DNA of 48,756 nucleotides, taken from the NCBI GenBank assembly GCA_003280105.1, contig QCFX01000013.1:1-48756 (forward strand). The letters run 5' to 3'. This DNA is from Prochlorococcus sp. AG-363-N20. GTDB taxonomy: Bacteria > Cyanobacteriota > Cyanobacteriia > PCC-6307 > Cyanobiaceae. Below the pieces are notes generated by a model. That model saw nothing but the letters and a program-made list of their open reading frames with translations. It made no database searches and was not told the DNA's origin. Shown here piece after piece: positions 36,355-46,149 of the stretch (positions within the stretch are counted from its first letter, which is position 1; every line of letters begins with the position of its first letter). Position numbers and translations under genes: made by a program.

Positions 36355-38487
36355 ATGTCAAAACACACCTCTGAAAATAAGCCACCCATTCTTAAAGGGG
36401 AAGGTATTCCTGAGTTCAATAAAATAACTCCTAATCAAATTCAAGAGTTCTTTCCGATACTCCTCAAAGATCTAACAGAAAAATATATAGATCTGGAAAA
36501 TAATATAGATAAAAGGTTAAAAGCAGAAGCAGAGTTGGAATGGGGAGATGTAATGACACCGCTCCACGAGTTAGGCGAAGAATTACGTTGGAGTTGGGGC
36601 GTAGTATCCCACTTGAATGCAGTGCAAAACTCTACAGAGTTGAGAGAAGCTTACTTATCTCAACAACCAGAAGTAATTAGATTTAGCAACTTAATTGGCC
36701 AAAGCAAAACGCTTCATAAAGCATTATTGAGGTTAAAGGGAAATAAATCAGTTGCCTTAAACGAGGCACAAAAAAGGATTCTTGAAACCGAGCTAATTTC
36801 TATGATTAATCGTGGTGTCGGGCTAGAGGGAGCATTTCAAGATGAATTTAATAAAGATAGTGAAAGGCTTGCTGAGCTAAGCACATTGTTTAGCAACAAC
36901 GTTCTTGACTCAACCAAAGAATGGAGTTTATTGCTCACAAAAAAAGAAGAAGTCGAAGGACTTCCAGCTAGAACACTCGAATTACTTGCTAATGCGGCAA
37001 TTGAAGCAGGCGATAAATCTGCAAAAGGAAGCCAAACACCTAATCCAGCAGAAGGCCCTTGGAGACTTGGCTTAGACATGCCTAGATATATAGCTTTTAT
37101 TACCTATGGTAAAAACAGAGCGATTCGCGAAAAGCTTTATAAAGCATATGTAAGTCGGGCAAGTGAAGGTCAAGTTGACAACAAAAGTTTGATCGAAGAA
37201 ATCCTCACCATTAGAAAAAGGCAAGCAAACAGACTTGGATACGAAAGCTGGGCAAATTTAAGTCTTTCTCAGAAGATGGCCAAGGATATAAGTGAGGTTG
37301 AATGTTTGCTTAATGAATTAAAAGAGGCTGCAATGCCAGCTGCAAGAAGAGAGCTTGAAGACCTAAGAAAATGTGCCATCAAAAATGGTTCGCCTAACGA
37401 TTCCACTATCTGTCCATGGGATATAAGTTTTTGGTCAGAGTGCTTACGCCAAGAACGTTTTGACCTAAATCAAGAGGAACTAAGACCTTGGTTCCCATTA
37501 GATCAGGTTTTAGAGGCCTTATTTGATCTATGCAGAAGACTTTTTAATATCTCAATAGAAGTCGCCGATGGAGAAGCGCCAATTTGGCATCAAGATGTAA
37601 GGTTTTTTAGAATTAGAGATTTGAATGGCTTAGCACTTGCATCGTTCTACCTAGATCCGTTTAGTAGACCCGATACCAAGCGTGGTGGAGCATGGATGGA
37701 TGAGTGTATATCGAGAAATAAAACAAAAGATGGAGATATCATTCTTCCAATTGCTTATCTAGTTTGCAACCAAACTCCACCGACAAAACAAACTCCTAGC
37801 CTAATGAGTTTTGAAGAGGTAGAAACACTTTTCCACGAGTTTGGGCATGGGTTACAACATATGTTGACGACTGTTGATTACCCTCAAGCAGCAGGAATTA
37901 ATAATGTCGAATGGGATGCGGTTGAACTCCCGAGTCAATTCTTAGAAAATTGGTGCCTTGAGAAAAAAACTCTCTCGCAAATGGCAAGACACTGGAAGAC
38001 AGGGGAGCCATTACCAGAAGTTGAATATCAAAAATTACGCAAAAGTAGAACATTCAATTCTGGCTTTGCAACTCTTCGACAAGTCCATTTTGCTATGACA
38101 GATCTAAAGCTTCATAGCTCGTGGTGTAAAGATGAAGGGAAAAGCCCAGATGAAATCCGCAGGGAAATTTCTAAAGAGACATCAGTTATAACCCCAATTC
38201 CAGAAGATCAATACCTTTGTGCATTTAGTCATATTTTTGCCGGGGGATATTCTGCTGGTTATTACTCCTATAAATGGGCAGAAGTACTGAGCGCTGATGC
38301 CTACTCAGCATTTGAAGAGGCAGGGTTGACGGAAGAAATTCAGCTCAAAAAATTGGGCATGAAATTTCGTCAAACGATCTTAAGTATGGGAGGAAGTAAA
38401 TCGCCAGAAGTGGTTTACAAAGCCTTTAGAGGCAGAAAAGCCACTACAGAAGCTTTAATTAGACATTCTGGTTTAATCAAACATTGA
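36355..38487 (+). CDS. prlC: oligopeptidase A-like M3 family metallopeptidase
   Basis: This 710-residue M3 (thimet-oligopeptidase) family zinc peptidase is a cytosolic enzyme that clears short peptides, including cleaved signal peptides. The zinc motif HEFGH lies at residues 494-498 within VETLFHEFGHGLQHML, and the third ligand Glu524 is in DAVELPSQFLENW. The late substrate-binding segment FAGGYSAGYYSYKWAEVLSA is intact, and the N-terminal two thirds are helical as usual. It starts one base behind ndhD. The pairing has no known functional meaning and probably reflects compaction. Its stop overlaps that of the lipase gene by 11 bases. Confidence 0.93.
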   Translation: MSKHTSENKPPILKGEGIPEFNKITPNQIQEFFPILLKDLTEKYIDLENNIDKRLKAEAELEWGDVMTPLHELGEELRWSWGVVSHLNAVQNSTELREAYLSQQPEVIRFSNLIGQSKTLHKALLRLKGNKSVALNEAQKRILETELISMINRGVGLEGAFQDEFNKDSERLAELSTLFSNNVLDSTKEWSLLLTKKEEVEGLPARTLELLANAAIEAGDKSAKGSQTPNPAEGPWRLGLDMPRYIAFITYGKNRAIREKLYKAYVSRASEGQVDNKSLIEEILTIRKRQANRLGYESWANLSLSQKMAKDISEVECLLNELKEAAMPAARRELEDLRKCAIKNGSPNDSTICPWDISFWSECLRQERFDLNQEELRPWFPLDQVLEALFDLCRRLFNISIEVADGEAPIWHQDVRFFRIRDLNGLALASFYLDPFSRPDTKRGGAWMDECISRNKTKDGDIILPIAYLVCNQTPPTKQTPSLMSFEEVETLFHEFGHGLQHMLTTVDYPQAAGINNVEWDAVELPSQFLENWCLEKKTLSQMARHWKTGEPLPEVEYQKLRKSRTFNSGFATLRQVHFAMTDLKLHSSWCKDEGKSPDEIRREISKETSVITPIPEDQYLCAFSHIFAGGYSAGYYSYKWAEVLSADAYSAFEEAGLTEEIQLKKLGMKFRQTILSMGGSKSPEVVYKAFRGRKATTEALIRHSGLIKH

Positions 38488-39076
38488 TTATCTCCTTAAC
38501 CAACATGTCCAGAGCTATTGGATGCAAAATCAAATCTTTATGAGTCAAAACTGGGACTGCATAACGAGTACCAAGAGGTAAAACTGCATCCCATCCAGGA
38601 AAAACCATAAGGTCATACCAACAAAAATAACTACTGTTTTTAATAGTGCTCAAAGCTGAGAAGTCTCTATTGAGGTCACGTAACAATTCGCTTCCTCTTT
38701 TCATGTCAGCCAAACCTTCTGCAATCATTGAGGGAACAAATTGAGCAGAAAGTGTCCCTTTATGAGGAGACCCAACACTTAGAAAACGTGAAGTGCGCAA
38801 ATTCCCCAATAACTCCTGTAGCCAAATTCTTATTATTACTCCTCCCATTGAAAACCCAAGTAAGTCGATGGAGACATTCGATCCAAATTGACGATAGATA
38901 AGACAGTCTAATTGACGAGCTAGCGTTCGCAATGAAGTTTTTCCATAGCGGTGGGGTAAATGAGGAGCAAAAAACGGAACATCATATTTTTGTAGTGAAT
39001 CTATTAATTTATTGAAAATTCTTGGATCATCCCACAAACCATGTACAAGGACCAAAGGACGAGAATAAATTCCCAT
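38477..39076 (-). CDS. alpha/beta-hydrolase, lipase-like (EstA/PGAP1 type)
   Basis: The 199-residue protein begins with the oxyanion-hole strand RPLVLVHGLWDDPRIFNKL and has the nucleophile elbow LLGFSMGGVIIRIW with Ser76. A likely catalytic His lies in the C-terminal HKDLILHPIALD segment. It lacks a signal peptide. The short length and the HGLWDDPRIF start resemble bacterial triacylglycerol lipase/esterase-like proteins that act on acyl esters, but the substrate is unknown. It is the 3' member of the proA-folB-lipase minus-strand run, 11 bases after folB. Confidence 0.8.
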   Translation of the reverse strand: MGIYSRPLVLVHGLWDDPRIFNKLIDSLQKYDVPFFAPHLPHRYGKTSLRTLARQLDCLIYRQFGSNVSIDLLGFSMGGVIIRIWLQELLGNLRTSRFLSVGSPHKGTLSAQFVPSMIAEGLADMKRGSELLRDLNRDFSALSTIKNSSYFCWYDLMVFPGWDAVLPLGTRYAVPVLTHKDLILHPIALDMLVKEIINV

Positions 39077-39087
39077 AAGATTTAAAT

Positions 39088-39471
39088 TTAGTTATTAGGG
39101 AAATGACGACCCATCTCTACACCTACATCTCCAGAAAATCCTTGGACTGGGGCAGAACATTTTCTGAGATATATTTTCATTGGTAAATCTCCATAAAGTT
39201 CCTCTAGACAATCCAATATGCGTTTACTGAAATGTTCAATTGTTTGACAATTAATTTGGAAAGAGAGCTGTTGGATTCTATTAATAGCAATGCTGTAATC
39301 AAGAGTAGATGAAAGGTCATCCATTTTTGCTGCCTTCTCGAGATCCAACCACAGTGTGACGTCTAATAAAAAAGATTGTCCGCAATCTCGCTCAGAGTCC
39401 AAAACACCAACATGAGCCCAAAGATTGATGTTATTTACATGAATGGCTCCTGAAGGTAGGTGCTTAATCAC
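39088..39471 (-). CDS. folB: dihydroneopterin aldolase
   Basis: FolB converts 7,8-dihydroneopterin to 6-hydroxymethyl-dihydropterin in folate synthesis. The 127-residue protein shows the tunnelling fold in order: the first strands [43 protein letters not shown], the conserved Glu in [13 protein letters not shown], and the final VEMGR. Length is typical. The start is GTG at 39469-39471, overlapping the proA stop by four bases, which suggests translational coupling with proA. Confidence 0.92.
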   Translation of the reverse strand: MIKHLPSGAIHVNNINLWAHVGVLDSERDCGQSFLLDVTLWLDLEKAAKMDDLSSTLDYSIAINRIQQLSFQINCQTIEHFSKRILDCLEELYGDLPMKIYLRKCSAPVQGFSGDVGVEMGRHFPNN

Positions 39472-40784
39472 AATGGCAAATCTTTATGTATAAAAGATTT
39501 CTTACCTGTACCAAAGTCACTGGCCAGATGCCCATCACCAACCAACATATAGCGATAGGTAACCAAGCCCTCAAGTCCTACGGGGCCTCTAGGAGGAAGT
39601 GTCTGTGTGCTTATTCCAACTTCAGCTCCAAGCCCATAACGAAATCCATCTGCAAAACGTGTAGAACAATTATGAAAAACCCCTGAACTATCAACCGAGC
39701 GAAGAAAAGTACTTGCTACTGATTGATTAGTTGTGCAGATTGCCTCAGTATGCCTAGACCCATACAGACGTATATGTTCTAGGGCCTCTGATAAATTCCT
39801 TACAATTTTTACAGAAAGAATTAGGTCTAAATATTCTGTTGACCAATCCTCCTCATTTGCAGATTCCATAATGCCTAGCGATTTACTTTCTGGGTCGCCA
39901 CGAAGAGTTACACCTAATTCTTGAAATGCAGGAATTGCGATAGAAAGAAAAGAGGAGGCAATGTCTGCATGAATTAATAAAGTTTCAATCGAATTACATG
40001 CAGCTGGGTATTGAGTTTTACTATCGATAGCGACTCGTAAGCTCTGCTCTAAATCTGCATCTGAATCTATATACAGATGACAGATCCCATCTGCATGACC
40101 AAGCACAGGTATACGTGTATTGTCTTGAATAAATCTGACAAGTTCATTACTACCACGAGGAATAATTAGATCTACTAATCCCTCTAGCTTGAGCAAAGCC
40201 AAACTTTCCTGGCGTGTTGTCAACAACGAAAGTGCTGAAGAAGGTACATCAGATGATGCAAGTCCCTCCTGTAGTGCTTTCATGATTTCCAGATTTGTAC
40301 ATGATGCCTCGGCACCACCTTTTAAAATTGCACCATTCCCTGAACGAACGGCAAGCGAAGCAATTTGAATCAATGCATCAGGTCGAGCCTCAAAAATAAC
40401 CCCTATGACACCTAAAGGGACAGTTATTCGTTCAAGAAGCAGAGATTTATCTAGTTCTCTCTTAATCTGACGAATACCAAGAGGGTCAGCCAAGAGAGCA
40501 ACCTTCTTCACTCCGTCTATAGAATTCTCTAATTTATTTTGATCTAGTTTTAGTCTTTCTAATAAAGCTTTCCCTAAGCCTTCATTATTAGATCGTTCAA
40601 GGTCTTCATTGTTGGCATTGACTATCTCCTTTGATCTTGCTCCCAAGGCATCTGCCATAGACAACAACGCAGACTGTCGTTGAGAATCTGATGTCTGTGA
40701 TAATGAGACAGAAGCCTTACGAACATCCTGAGCAGTCTTCAGTAATTCGTTGGAAGGTTCAGGAACAGAAGACATTTGGATCAT
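39468..40784 (-). CDS. proA: gamma-glutamyl phosphate reductase
   Basis: ProA reduces glutamate-5-phosphate to the semialdehyde in proline synthesis. The 438-residue protein of the aldehyde-dehydrogenase superfamily has [31 protein letters not shown], the [20 protein letters not shown] and [16 protein letters not shown] segments, and the catalytic cysteine in [14 protein letters not shown]. The C-terminal [18 protein letters not shown] and RGPVGLEGL motifs are complete. The open frame begins [10 protein letters not shown], and the second Met is also possible. proA, folB and the lipase gene form a compact minus-strand run. Confidence 0.96.
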   Translation of the reverse strand: MIQMSSVPEPSNELLKTAQDVRKASVSLSQTSDSQRQSALLSMADALGARSKEIVNANNEDLERSNNEGLGKALLERLKLDQNKLENSIDGVKKVALLADPLGIRQIKRELDKSLLLERITVPLGVIGVIFEARPDALIQIASLAVRSGNGAILKGGAEASCTNLEIMKALQEGLASSDVPSSALSLLTTRQESLALLKLEGLVDLIIPRGSNELVRFIQDNTRIPVLGHADGICHLYIDSDADLEQSLRVAIDSKTQYPAACNSIETLLIHADIASSFLSIAIPAFQELGVTLRGDPESKSLGIMESANEEDWSTEYLDLILSVKIVRNLSEALEHIRLYGSRHTEAICTTNQSVASTFLRSVDSSGVFHNCSTRFADGFRYGLGAEVGISTQTLPPRGPVGLEGLVTYRYMLVGDGHLASDFGTGKKSFIHKDLPL

Positions 40785-40879
40785 CGTTATTTCTAAATTG
40801 AATACATCATCTCGCCTAGTGAACTAAGAGAGGCTGATCAAACATTGAAAAGGTAACTTGGACATAATATAACCGGTAT

Positions 40880-43800
40880 TTAATACCTAAAGAACATCTG
40901 AAGTTGGCTCTGCCACTTGCCATTCTTATCAAGAGAACCAAGAACTCCCAAATTTGAATTCAATTGAAAAGTAAGGGTCCCTTGTGGAGGGATATCATCT
41001 CTATTAGGTGTTGCTTGAACTGAAAAATTAAATTTCTTATTAAGGTCAATGCCAACTTCAGTAACCCAAGCTTGTTGAGGTGATAAATCACTATTTGAGT
41101 CTGGATTTGTAGAATCTCTATCTCCACTTTCGCTTGGAGCTTCAGGGCTAACGTAAGCGGGGTAAAGTGATACTTGCAATCGATCGCTAAAAGTATCCGT
41201 AACATTCCCTAAAAGAGGTGAGATTAAAGACCTGCTAATCACATCAGCCCAAACCCCACTTTCCCCTCCTCCCAATAAGCTTGTCAAAGAATTTCCACCA
41301 ATTAAGCCAAGGAGTTGATTCTTAGGCATCGGCGGAGTACTCCTTAATTGAAAATTTTCTGAAAGTCGGTCAGCAGGACCAGTAGCGATAGCTTCAACTT
41401 TGACGAACCTGGAACCACCTATCCCAAATGCACCAGATCCATTAGAAGTAAATTCATTATTGACAACATTGTTTGCATCACTAACTGTATCTGCTACACG
41501 GCTAGTCATAGTGACATCAACATACGGAATGAGTCCCATTGAGGGAGTAAATACAGCAACATTTGGCTCGCTTCTATCAAGAGTAAATGTCGTTGTAAAC
41601 AAATTTACCCGTCCCTTAATCAAACGGACTACTCCACTTGCATTGAGACTCTGATCTAAATTACCGTTTAAAGTTAAAAGGCCTTCAGCATCGAAAATAA
41701 CAAGCGGCTGCCTGGTAAAAACATTAGGTGGAGATGTTATTCGAAGATCAGGGCCTAGGCGAAGTTTTAATTTATCAAAGCCTATAGAAGATAGTCTGGA
41801 AGGAGTAGACGTTTTAAGTATCCTACTCGCTGTAGCATCTGTATCCTGAACAAAAAGAATAAGAGGTTCTTTCATATCCCATTGTTGTTCTGGTAAATTG
41901 TTTTTATTTTCTGAAGCTCTTAAGCCACTATCAAGACTAGAAGACGGAGTAGAACGTGGTGAATTAATTTTTTTAGAAGAAGAAATAGACCCTTTCTTAA
42001 TTGTCAGGTCACCTCCAATCATAGGCTTGAGAACGGCTCCTTTTACTTCAAGGCTGGACTCAACAACAACATCAGCAACTGTCAATTTAACTGGGACATT
42101 ATTCATTTGAATGGTCAATGGATTTAATTCTTCTTCTCCTATACGGAACAAAGCTATAGAGCCTAAGCCTGAGATAGTTCCATTAGAACCAATATTTGCA
42201 TCTAACCTCTGTAATTCAAGTCGATTAAAATCAAAGACCATCGATGATTCAAAGTTATTAACTACTTTATCCATCACTAGAAGTTCAACTTGCTTCATAA
42301 CTAAGAATCCATTTGCTTCGGGCTTATTAAGAGTTCCCCTAATTAAAAATCTCAAGTCAGCTGTTCCTGAATTCCAAGAAACAATTCCATCTGAAAGTGC
42401 ATCAAGAAACTTAATGCCATCTCCATGACTCTCTATTCTGAGGTCTATTGGCAAAGAATCGACTACTGGTATTTGTCCTTTTACAATTAAAGGCTCAGTT
42501 GAAGAAGCACTTCTTATAGCTACATTCATTTCTAATAATGAGTTTGCAAAATTGACGTGTCCTTTATCAAGAAGAATTTCTTCTTCATCTAAACGTGCAT
42601 TGTTTAGAACCAATTCTGCGGTTACCTCCGGAGTATTCTTCCTTAATCTGTATGTTCCTGCGAGACCAAATCCACCTGTAAGCGAAGAAGGAATAGGAGT
42701 TACAAGATAAAGCAATGTAAAAGGAACATTGAGCAATGAAAACTCACCCATCCCTCCTTGCAAAGGGCCTTTGATACTTACATAAATCGGTTTTTCTTCA
42801 AAATCAATTTGATCTTTTCTACCTGTTGGCCATAGTCTTCCAGTGAGTTGAAGATTTAAACCAAGACTAGCCATATCAGGACCTTTTACTTCAACAATGG
42901 CATCAACCTTCCCTTGAATATCATTAGGGTTAAATGATTTTTCTTCACTATTGAGTCGTTTCCCTCTTATATAAGAAGCTTGAGATTGAGCCAATGCACT
43001 TAGGCGGCTATCAAGTGACCCGCCGAAGGATTTAATAAAAAATCCACCCAAGTCCTTTGCAGTTCCGCTTACTTTTGGAGGCCTTTTTAAATTTAATTTT
43101 GGAAGTTGACTTGCAGTAGAAGCTAACCAACGAGCACTAATCCCCTTAGCATCTGCTCGTGCTTTAAGCGCACCTCCTAAACGGCCTTCTAGATCTAAGT
43201 TGACCCTTCCAGTATCAGAAGGGGAAAGCTTCCCATTAATTTTGAAATCATTGTCAAAATAATTCCCTGAAATTTGAGCCTCTTTTAAACGTAATCCTAA
43301 TAAACGTGGATAACGCATTGTTATATCGCCATTAATTGAAAATGGAGCTAATGAGAATTCACCCTGACCACTTAGTTGACCAAAAATTCGGTTGAAACTT
43401 GTTTCTGGGGGAATTGATACTTCAACTCGATCTAACCGAAAATCTGAGGCTTGCCAATAAAATTTATCTGGTTTGGCCTCCAAAGAAATCTCGCCACCTA
43501 ATCGTTTTAGAGTTAAGTCATCAAGAGCCCAACTTTTCTTAAAGCGAGCTGTCAATGATCCGGGAACAGCTGCACCAACAGAAGCCATTTGCAAATTCCC
43601 ACCACCTCCTGAATCGCCAAGAAACTCACCGCGCCATTCTTCTTGCAGGCGAAGACCACTTACTTGGGGATTGACAACCCCTAAAGAGAGGTTGGTGGTC
43701 AAAGCATTGAAAGGCCCAGAAATTGCACCACTAGCAGAGATGGTTCCAGCCATTGGAGTGCCGATTAAAGAACCAATGGGAGAGAGCGGAAAGGGCTTTA

Positions 43801-44866
43801 AATCTAAATCGGCTACTAATTCACCGTAATTCAAAGATCCTCCTTCAAAGTTCAGAGGCAACTTTGCTTTTATGTCTAATTGCGAGTTGTTAACTTCTTT
43901 CAAGCGTAAAGTAGTTTCAATGCCAAGGTTTGTCTTTTGATCTTTATTCAAGGGTAGATTGCCAGCGAAAGAAGCTCTCCAAGGTCCATAATCCCAATTA
44001 CTCTCTTCCAATTGAATCTGGCTTTTATTGCATCGAATAGATGTGTTTCTAGATAAAAACGGATATTCAAGCTTGCGACCTTTCAGTTTGAAGTCAGCCA
44101 TTGATAGAGCACCACGACAATTGAGTTGGTCATCTCTAAGACTTAATTGAATATCACCATCAAGTATTCCAGCTGCTTGAAAATCTCCTGCTTTTAAAAA
44201 AGCTTTTTGAAAAGGCTCAATTGTTACTTGATTAAACCTTGCCCTTGTACGAAGTTCCAACCGATCCCAATAACCTTGCCCTTTTAAGAAAAAGCTACCC
44301 TTATTAGGCAAGCCAACTTGAACAGAACCAGAAATTTTCTTTTCTACAAGAGCTAAGGAAGTCCTTGCAATTGCTGTTAAGTGGATATTAGCTGGATCAA
44401 CATATATTTTCGCAGGTTCATCTAATTGAATACTCAAGTTGATATTTGGAGGCTTATCATCAGTTGGCCCAAGAACCCAATAGGAGCCATTCTCATTTGG
44501 CCTTAAATTGACAATTGTTCCTTTAGGTCTAATTACTGCAACAGGGCGCAGGTTGAATAAACTTGCTATCGGTGCAAATTTAAAATGAAGACCTGCAAAT
44601 GTAGCTGTAGAGTCATCATTCAACCCAGCATTCAATCTTGAAGAACCAATAGCTATTCCCCATGGCCTTAATCCTTTATACGGGCCAATTTTTAAAGGGT
44701 GACCTAACGGCTTAGAAAATTCTTTTTCTAATTGGGGACGAAAGCGATTAAACAGACCTTCTACTAATCGATCAGTGGCCATCCAAGCAAAAGCTCCTCC
44801 GGTAAAAACCAGAGTTCCCCCCAATCCGAATCTGATTATTTTTAAGTATTTGCTCCTCGCTCCCAT
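40880..44866 (-). CDS. tamB: TamB/Tic236-like translocation and assembly protein
   Basis: This very large protein (1328 residues) has a single N-terminal membrane anchor (about residues 10-30, FGLGGTLVFTGGAFAWMATD) followed by about 1250 residues of repetitive beta-rich sequence of the AsmA/TamB type. It ends in a TamB C-terminal domain with YPAYVSPEAPSESGDRDS near VGIDLNKKFNFSVQATPNRD and a final QLQMFFRY, which suits contact with an Omp85 partner. TamB proteins span the periplasm and help insert outer-membrane proteins or carry lipid; the plastid homologue is Tic236. Length is typical of cyanobacterial members. It diverges from ycf51 across 65 bases. Confidence 0.88.
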   Translation of the reverse strand: MGARSKYLKIIRFGLGGTLVFTGGAFAWMATDRLVEGLFNRFRPQLEKEFSKPLGHPLKIGPYKGLRPWGIAIGSSRLNAGLNDDSTATFAGLHFKFAPIASLFNLRPVAVIRPKGTIVNLRPNENGSYWVLGPTDDKPPNINLSIQLDEPAKIYVDPANIHLTAIARTSLALVEKKISGSVQVGLPNKGSFFLKGQGYWDRLELRTRARFNQVTIEPFQKAFLKAGDFQAAGILDGDIQLSLRDDQLNCRGALSMADFKLKGRKLEYPFLSRNTSIRCNKSQIQLEESNWDYGPWRASFAGNLPLNKDQKTNLGIETTLRLKEVNNSQLDIKAKLPLNFEGGSLNYGELVADLDLKPFPLSPIGSLIGTPMAGTISASGAISGPFNALTTNLSLGVVNPQVSGLRLQEEWRGEFLGDSGGGGNLQMASVGAAVPGSLTARFKKSWALDDLTLKRLGGEISLEAKPDKFYWQASDFRLDRVEVSIPPETSFNRIFGQLSGQGEFSLAPFSINGDITMRYPRLLGLRLKEAQISGNYFDNDFKINGKLSPSDTGRVNLDLEGRLGGALKARADAKGISARWLASTASQLPKLNLKRPPKVSGTAKDLGGFFIKSFGGSLDSRLSALAQSQASYIRGKRLNSEEKSFNPNDIQGKVDAIVEVKGPDMASLGLNLQLTGRLWPTGRKDQIDFEEKPIYVSIKGPLQGGMGEFSLLNVPFTLLYLVTPIPSSLTGGFGLAGTYRLRKNTPEVTAELVLNNARLDEEEILLDKGHVNFANSLLEMNVAIRSASSTEPLIVKGQIPVVDSLPIDLRIESHGDGIKFLDALSDGIVSWNSGTADLRFLIRGTLNKPEANGFLVMKQVELLVMDKVVNNFESSMVFDFNRLELQRLDANIGSNGTISGLGSIALFRIGEEELNPLTIQMNNVPVKLTVADVVVESSLEVKGAVLKPMIGGDLTIKKGSISSSKKINSPRSTPSSSLDSGLRASENKNNLPEQQWDMKEPLILFVQDTDATASRILKTSTPSRLSSIGFDKLKLRLGPDLRITSPPNVFTRQPLVIFDAEGLLTLNGNLDQSLNASGVVRLIKGRVNLFTTTFTLDRSEPNVAVFTPSMGLIPYVDVTMTSRVADTVSDANNVVNNEFTSNGSGAFGIGGSRFVKVEAIATGPADRLSENFQLRSTPPMPKNQLLGLIGGNSLTSLLGGGESGVWADVISRSLISPLLGNVTDTFSDRLQVSLYPAYVSPEAPSESGDRDSTNPDSNSDLSPQQAWVTEVGIDLNKKFNFSVQATPNRDDIPPQGTLTFQLNSNLGVLGSLDKNGKWQSQLQMFFRY

Positions 44867-44931
44867 TGCGCTTAATTAACCTACGAGGGAGTAGACGAAC
44901 TATAAGAACTGAATCTCATCTTTACCAGCCC

Positions 44932-45411
44932 ATGAACCTTCCAGAGTTATTAGAAATCTCGACTAAATGGTTAGCCTGGGCCGGAATTGGCCTATTGCTC
45001 ACAACATTAATTGCTTTCATTTTTCGATGGGGGGTAAGGTTTAGGTTAGTTGGAGCAACAGTTTTCACACTCTTACTATCAGGAAGCTGTTTGGTTTTTG
45101 GAGCTAGCTATACCCCTCCTTATGTCGTAGAAGGTGCAAAATATTTACCAGTTGTATTTGACAATGGATATGACTTGATTGTCACACAAGCAAGCGAAGA
45201 TTTCCCAACTGAAGCAATAGAACCAACTCTAGAGCAAATAGCTGGGAACCTAAAAGGAGGAGGAAGGAATGGTGCGATGGTACATATTCGCATCAGAAAA
45301 TTAGAAAGAGTGAATAATGGAGTTAGCAAACCAATTATTTTAGGAGAGATTGTAAGAGATATAGATAAGGGCATTACATTGCCTCTAAAAGGCTTATCAA
45401 ATGATGCTTAA
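44932..45411 (+). CDS. ycf51: Ycf51 family membrane protein (DUF2518)
   Basis: Ycf51 is conserved in cyanobacteria and some red-algal plastids; its function is unknown. The product (about 159 residues from ATG 44932) has two transmembrane helices (near residues 17-30 and 36-52: IGLLLTTLIAFIFRW and ATVFTLLLSGSCLVFG). A soluble domain follows, with YTPPYVVEGAKYLPVVFDNG and a late IRIRKLERVNNG strand. The open frame reaches back to 44866, but MNLPELLEISTKWLAWAG matches how the family begins, and the extra N-terminus would overlap the tamB start. It ends 11 bases inside the DUF4332 gene. Confidence 0.88.
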   Translation: MNLPELLEISTKWLAWAGIGLLLTTLIAFIFRWGVRFRLVGATVFTLLLSGSCLVFGASYTPPYVVEGAKYLPVVFDNGYDLIVTQASEDFPTEAIEPTLEQIAGNLKGGGRNGAMVHIRIRKLERVNNGVSKPIILGEIVRDIDKGITLPLKGLSNDA

Positions 45412-45805
45412 TAATTCATCACTGGAGCTTCCTAAAAATTTTAATTCTGAAAAACAATTGTTGTACAAGAAGGCAATCTATACATGGAAAGAGGTTGATA
45501 GTCTTAGTGAAGACCAAATCAATCTTCTATCCATTGAAAACCGTGTATCAAAATCCAATTTGATAAGAATCAAAGGAATTGCCCATCTCATTTGTGAATT
45601 AGAGATTAAATCCAATGAAGCCTCATTGATTTTGCATGCTGGCATTTCATCTCTAAAAGCTTTAGCTAATCTCTCTCCACAGGATTTGATCAAAAAAATC
45701 GGTCGTTTGGAAAGGCAGTTGAATACGGGAAGGGCTACTCCTATTGATCATAAAACTGCAACTTTATGGATAAATAAAGCAAAAAAGAGTCAAAAGGAGA
45801 ACTGA
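45401..45805 (+). CDS. DUF4332 family protein (helix-hairpin-helix-like)
   Basis: The 134-residue protein resembles DUF4332. Its central part, SKSNLIRIKGIAHLICELEI, then LHAGISSLKALANLSPQDLI, repeats the pattern of tandem helix-hairpin-helix motifs such as those in DNA-repair proteins, and the end, HKTATLWINKAKKSQ, is basic. A nucleic-acid role is possible but not shown. The start ATG at 45401 lies inside the end of ycf51 (11-base overlap), so the two are translated from one message. No signal peptide or membrane segment is seen. Confidence 0.75.
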   Translation: MMLNNSSLELPKNFNSEKQLLYKKAIYTWKEVDSLSEDQINLLSIENRVSKSNLIRIKGIAHLICELEIKSNEASLILHAGISSLKALANLSPQDLIKKIGRLERQLNTGRATPIDHKTATLWINKAKKSQKEN

Positions 45806-45869
45806 CCTCTTCCTTCAACTAATCTAGTGAGAGAGCTCAAATACTAGGTATAACCTCAGAAGGAGGAAC

Positions 45870-46136
45870 ATGCGCATCTTAACAGCGCTAATAATTGCAA
45901 TGCTTGCATCTATTCAGGCAGGAATGGCACAATCAAATCTGCTTGAAAGTGTCAAAAAGAATCCTGAAGAAGCCGTAACTCTATGTAAGAAGTTTCGAAG
46001 ATTTAACGCACAAGGCATCTCTGCAAGTTCTAAACAATCAATAAAACAACTTTCGCAACAAAGAAATGTAAGTCAAATAGATGCTGAAATACTGTCGATA
46101 TATGTAATTGGTCTTTATTGCCCTGACGTGAAATAG
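45870..46136 (+). CDS. small secreted protein with two cysteines (88 aa)
   Basis: The 88-residue protein has a clear Sec signal peptide (MRILTALIIAMLASIQAGMA, cleavage after about residue 20) and a mature part of roughly 68 residues. The mature part is mainly helical with two cysteines, Cys39 and Cys84, that could form a disulfide in the periplasm. A good Shine-Dalgarno (AGGAGG) precedes the ATG. It lies 64 bases after DUF4332 and 13 before the S15 hydrolase gene. I do not recognise the family; the signal peptide and cysteine pair are what can be said. Confidence 0.7.
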   Translation: MRILTALIIAMLASIQAGMAQSNLLESVKKNPEEAVTLCKKFRRFNAQGISASSKQSIKQLSQQRNVSQIDAEILSIYVIGLYCPDVK

Positions 46137-46149
46137 CTTTCTTTCAGAT

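Noticed and set aside
42111-42428. 105-codon plus-strand frame inside the tamB gene, and a 118-codon one at 43473-43829
   Set aside because: Both are antisense shadows of a long repetitive coding region and show no recognisable protein features.
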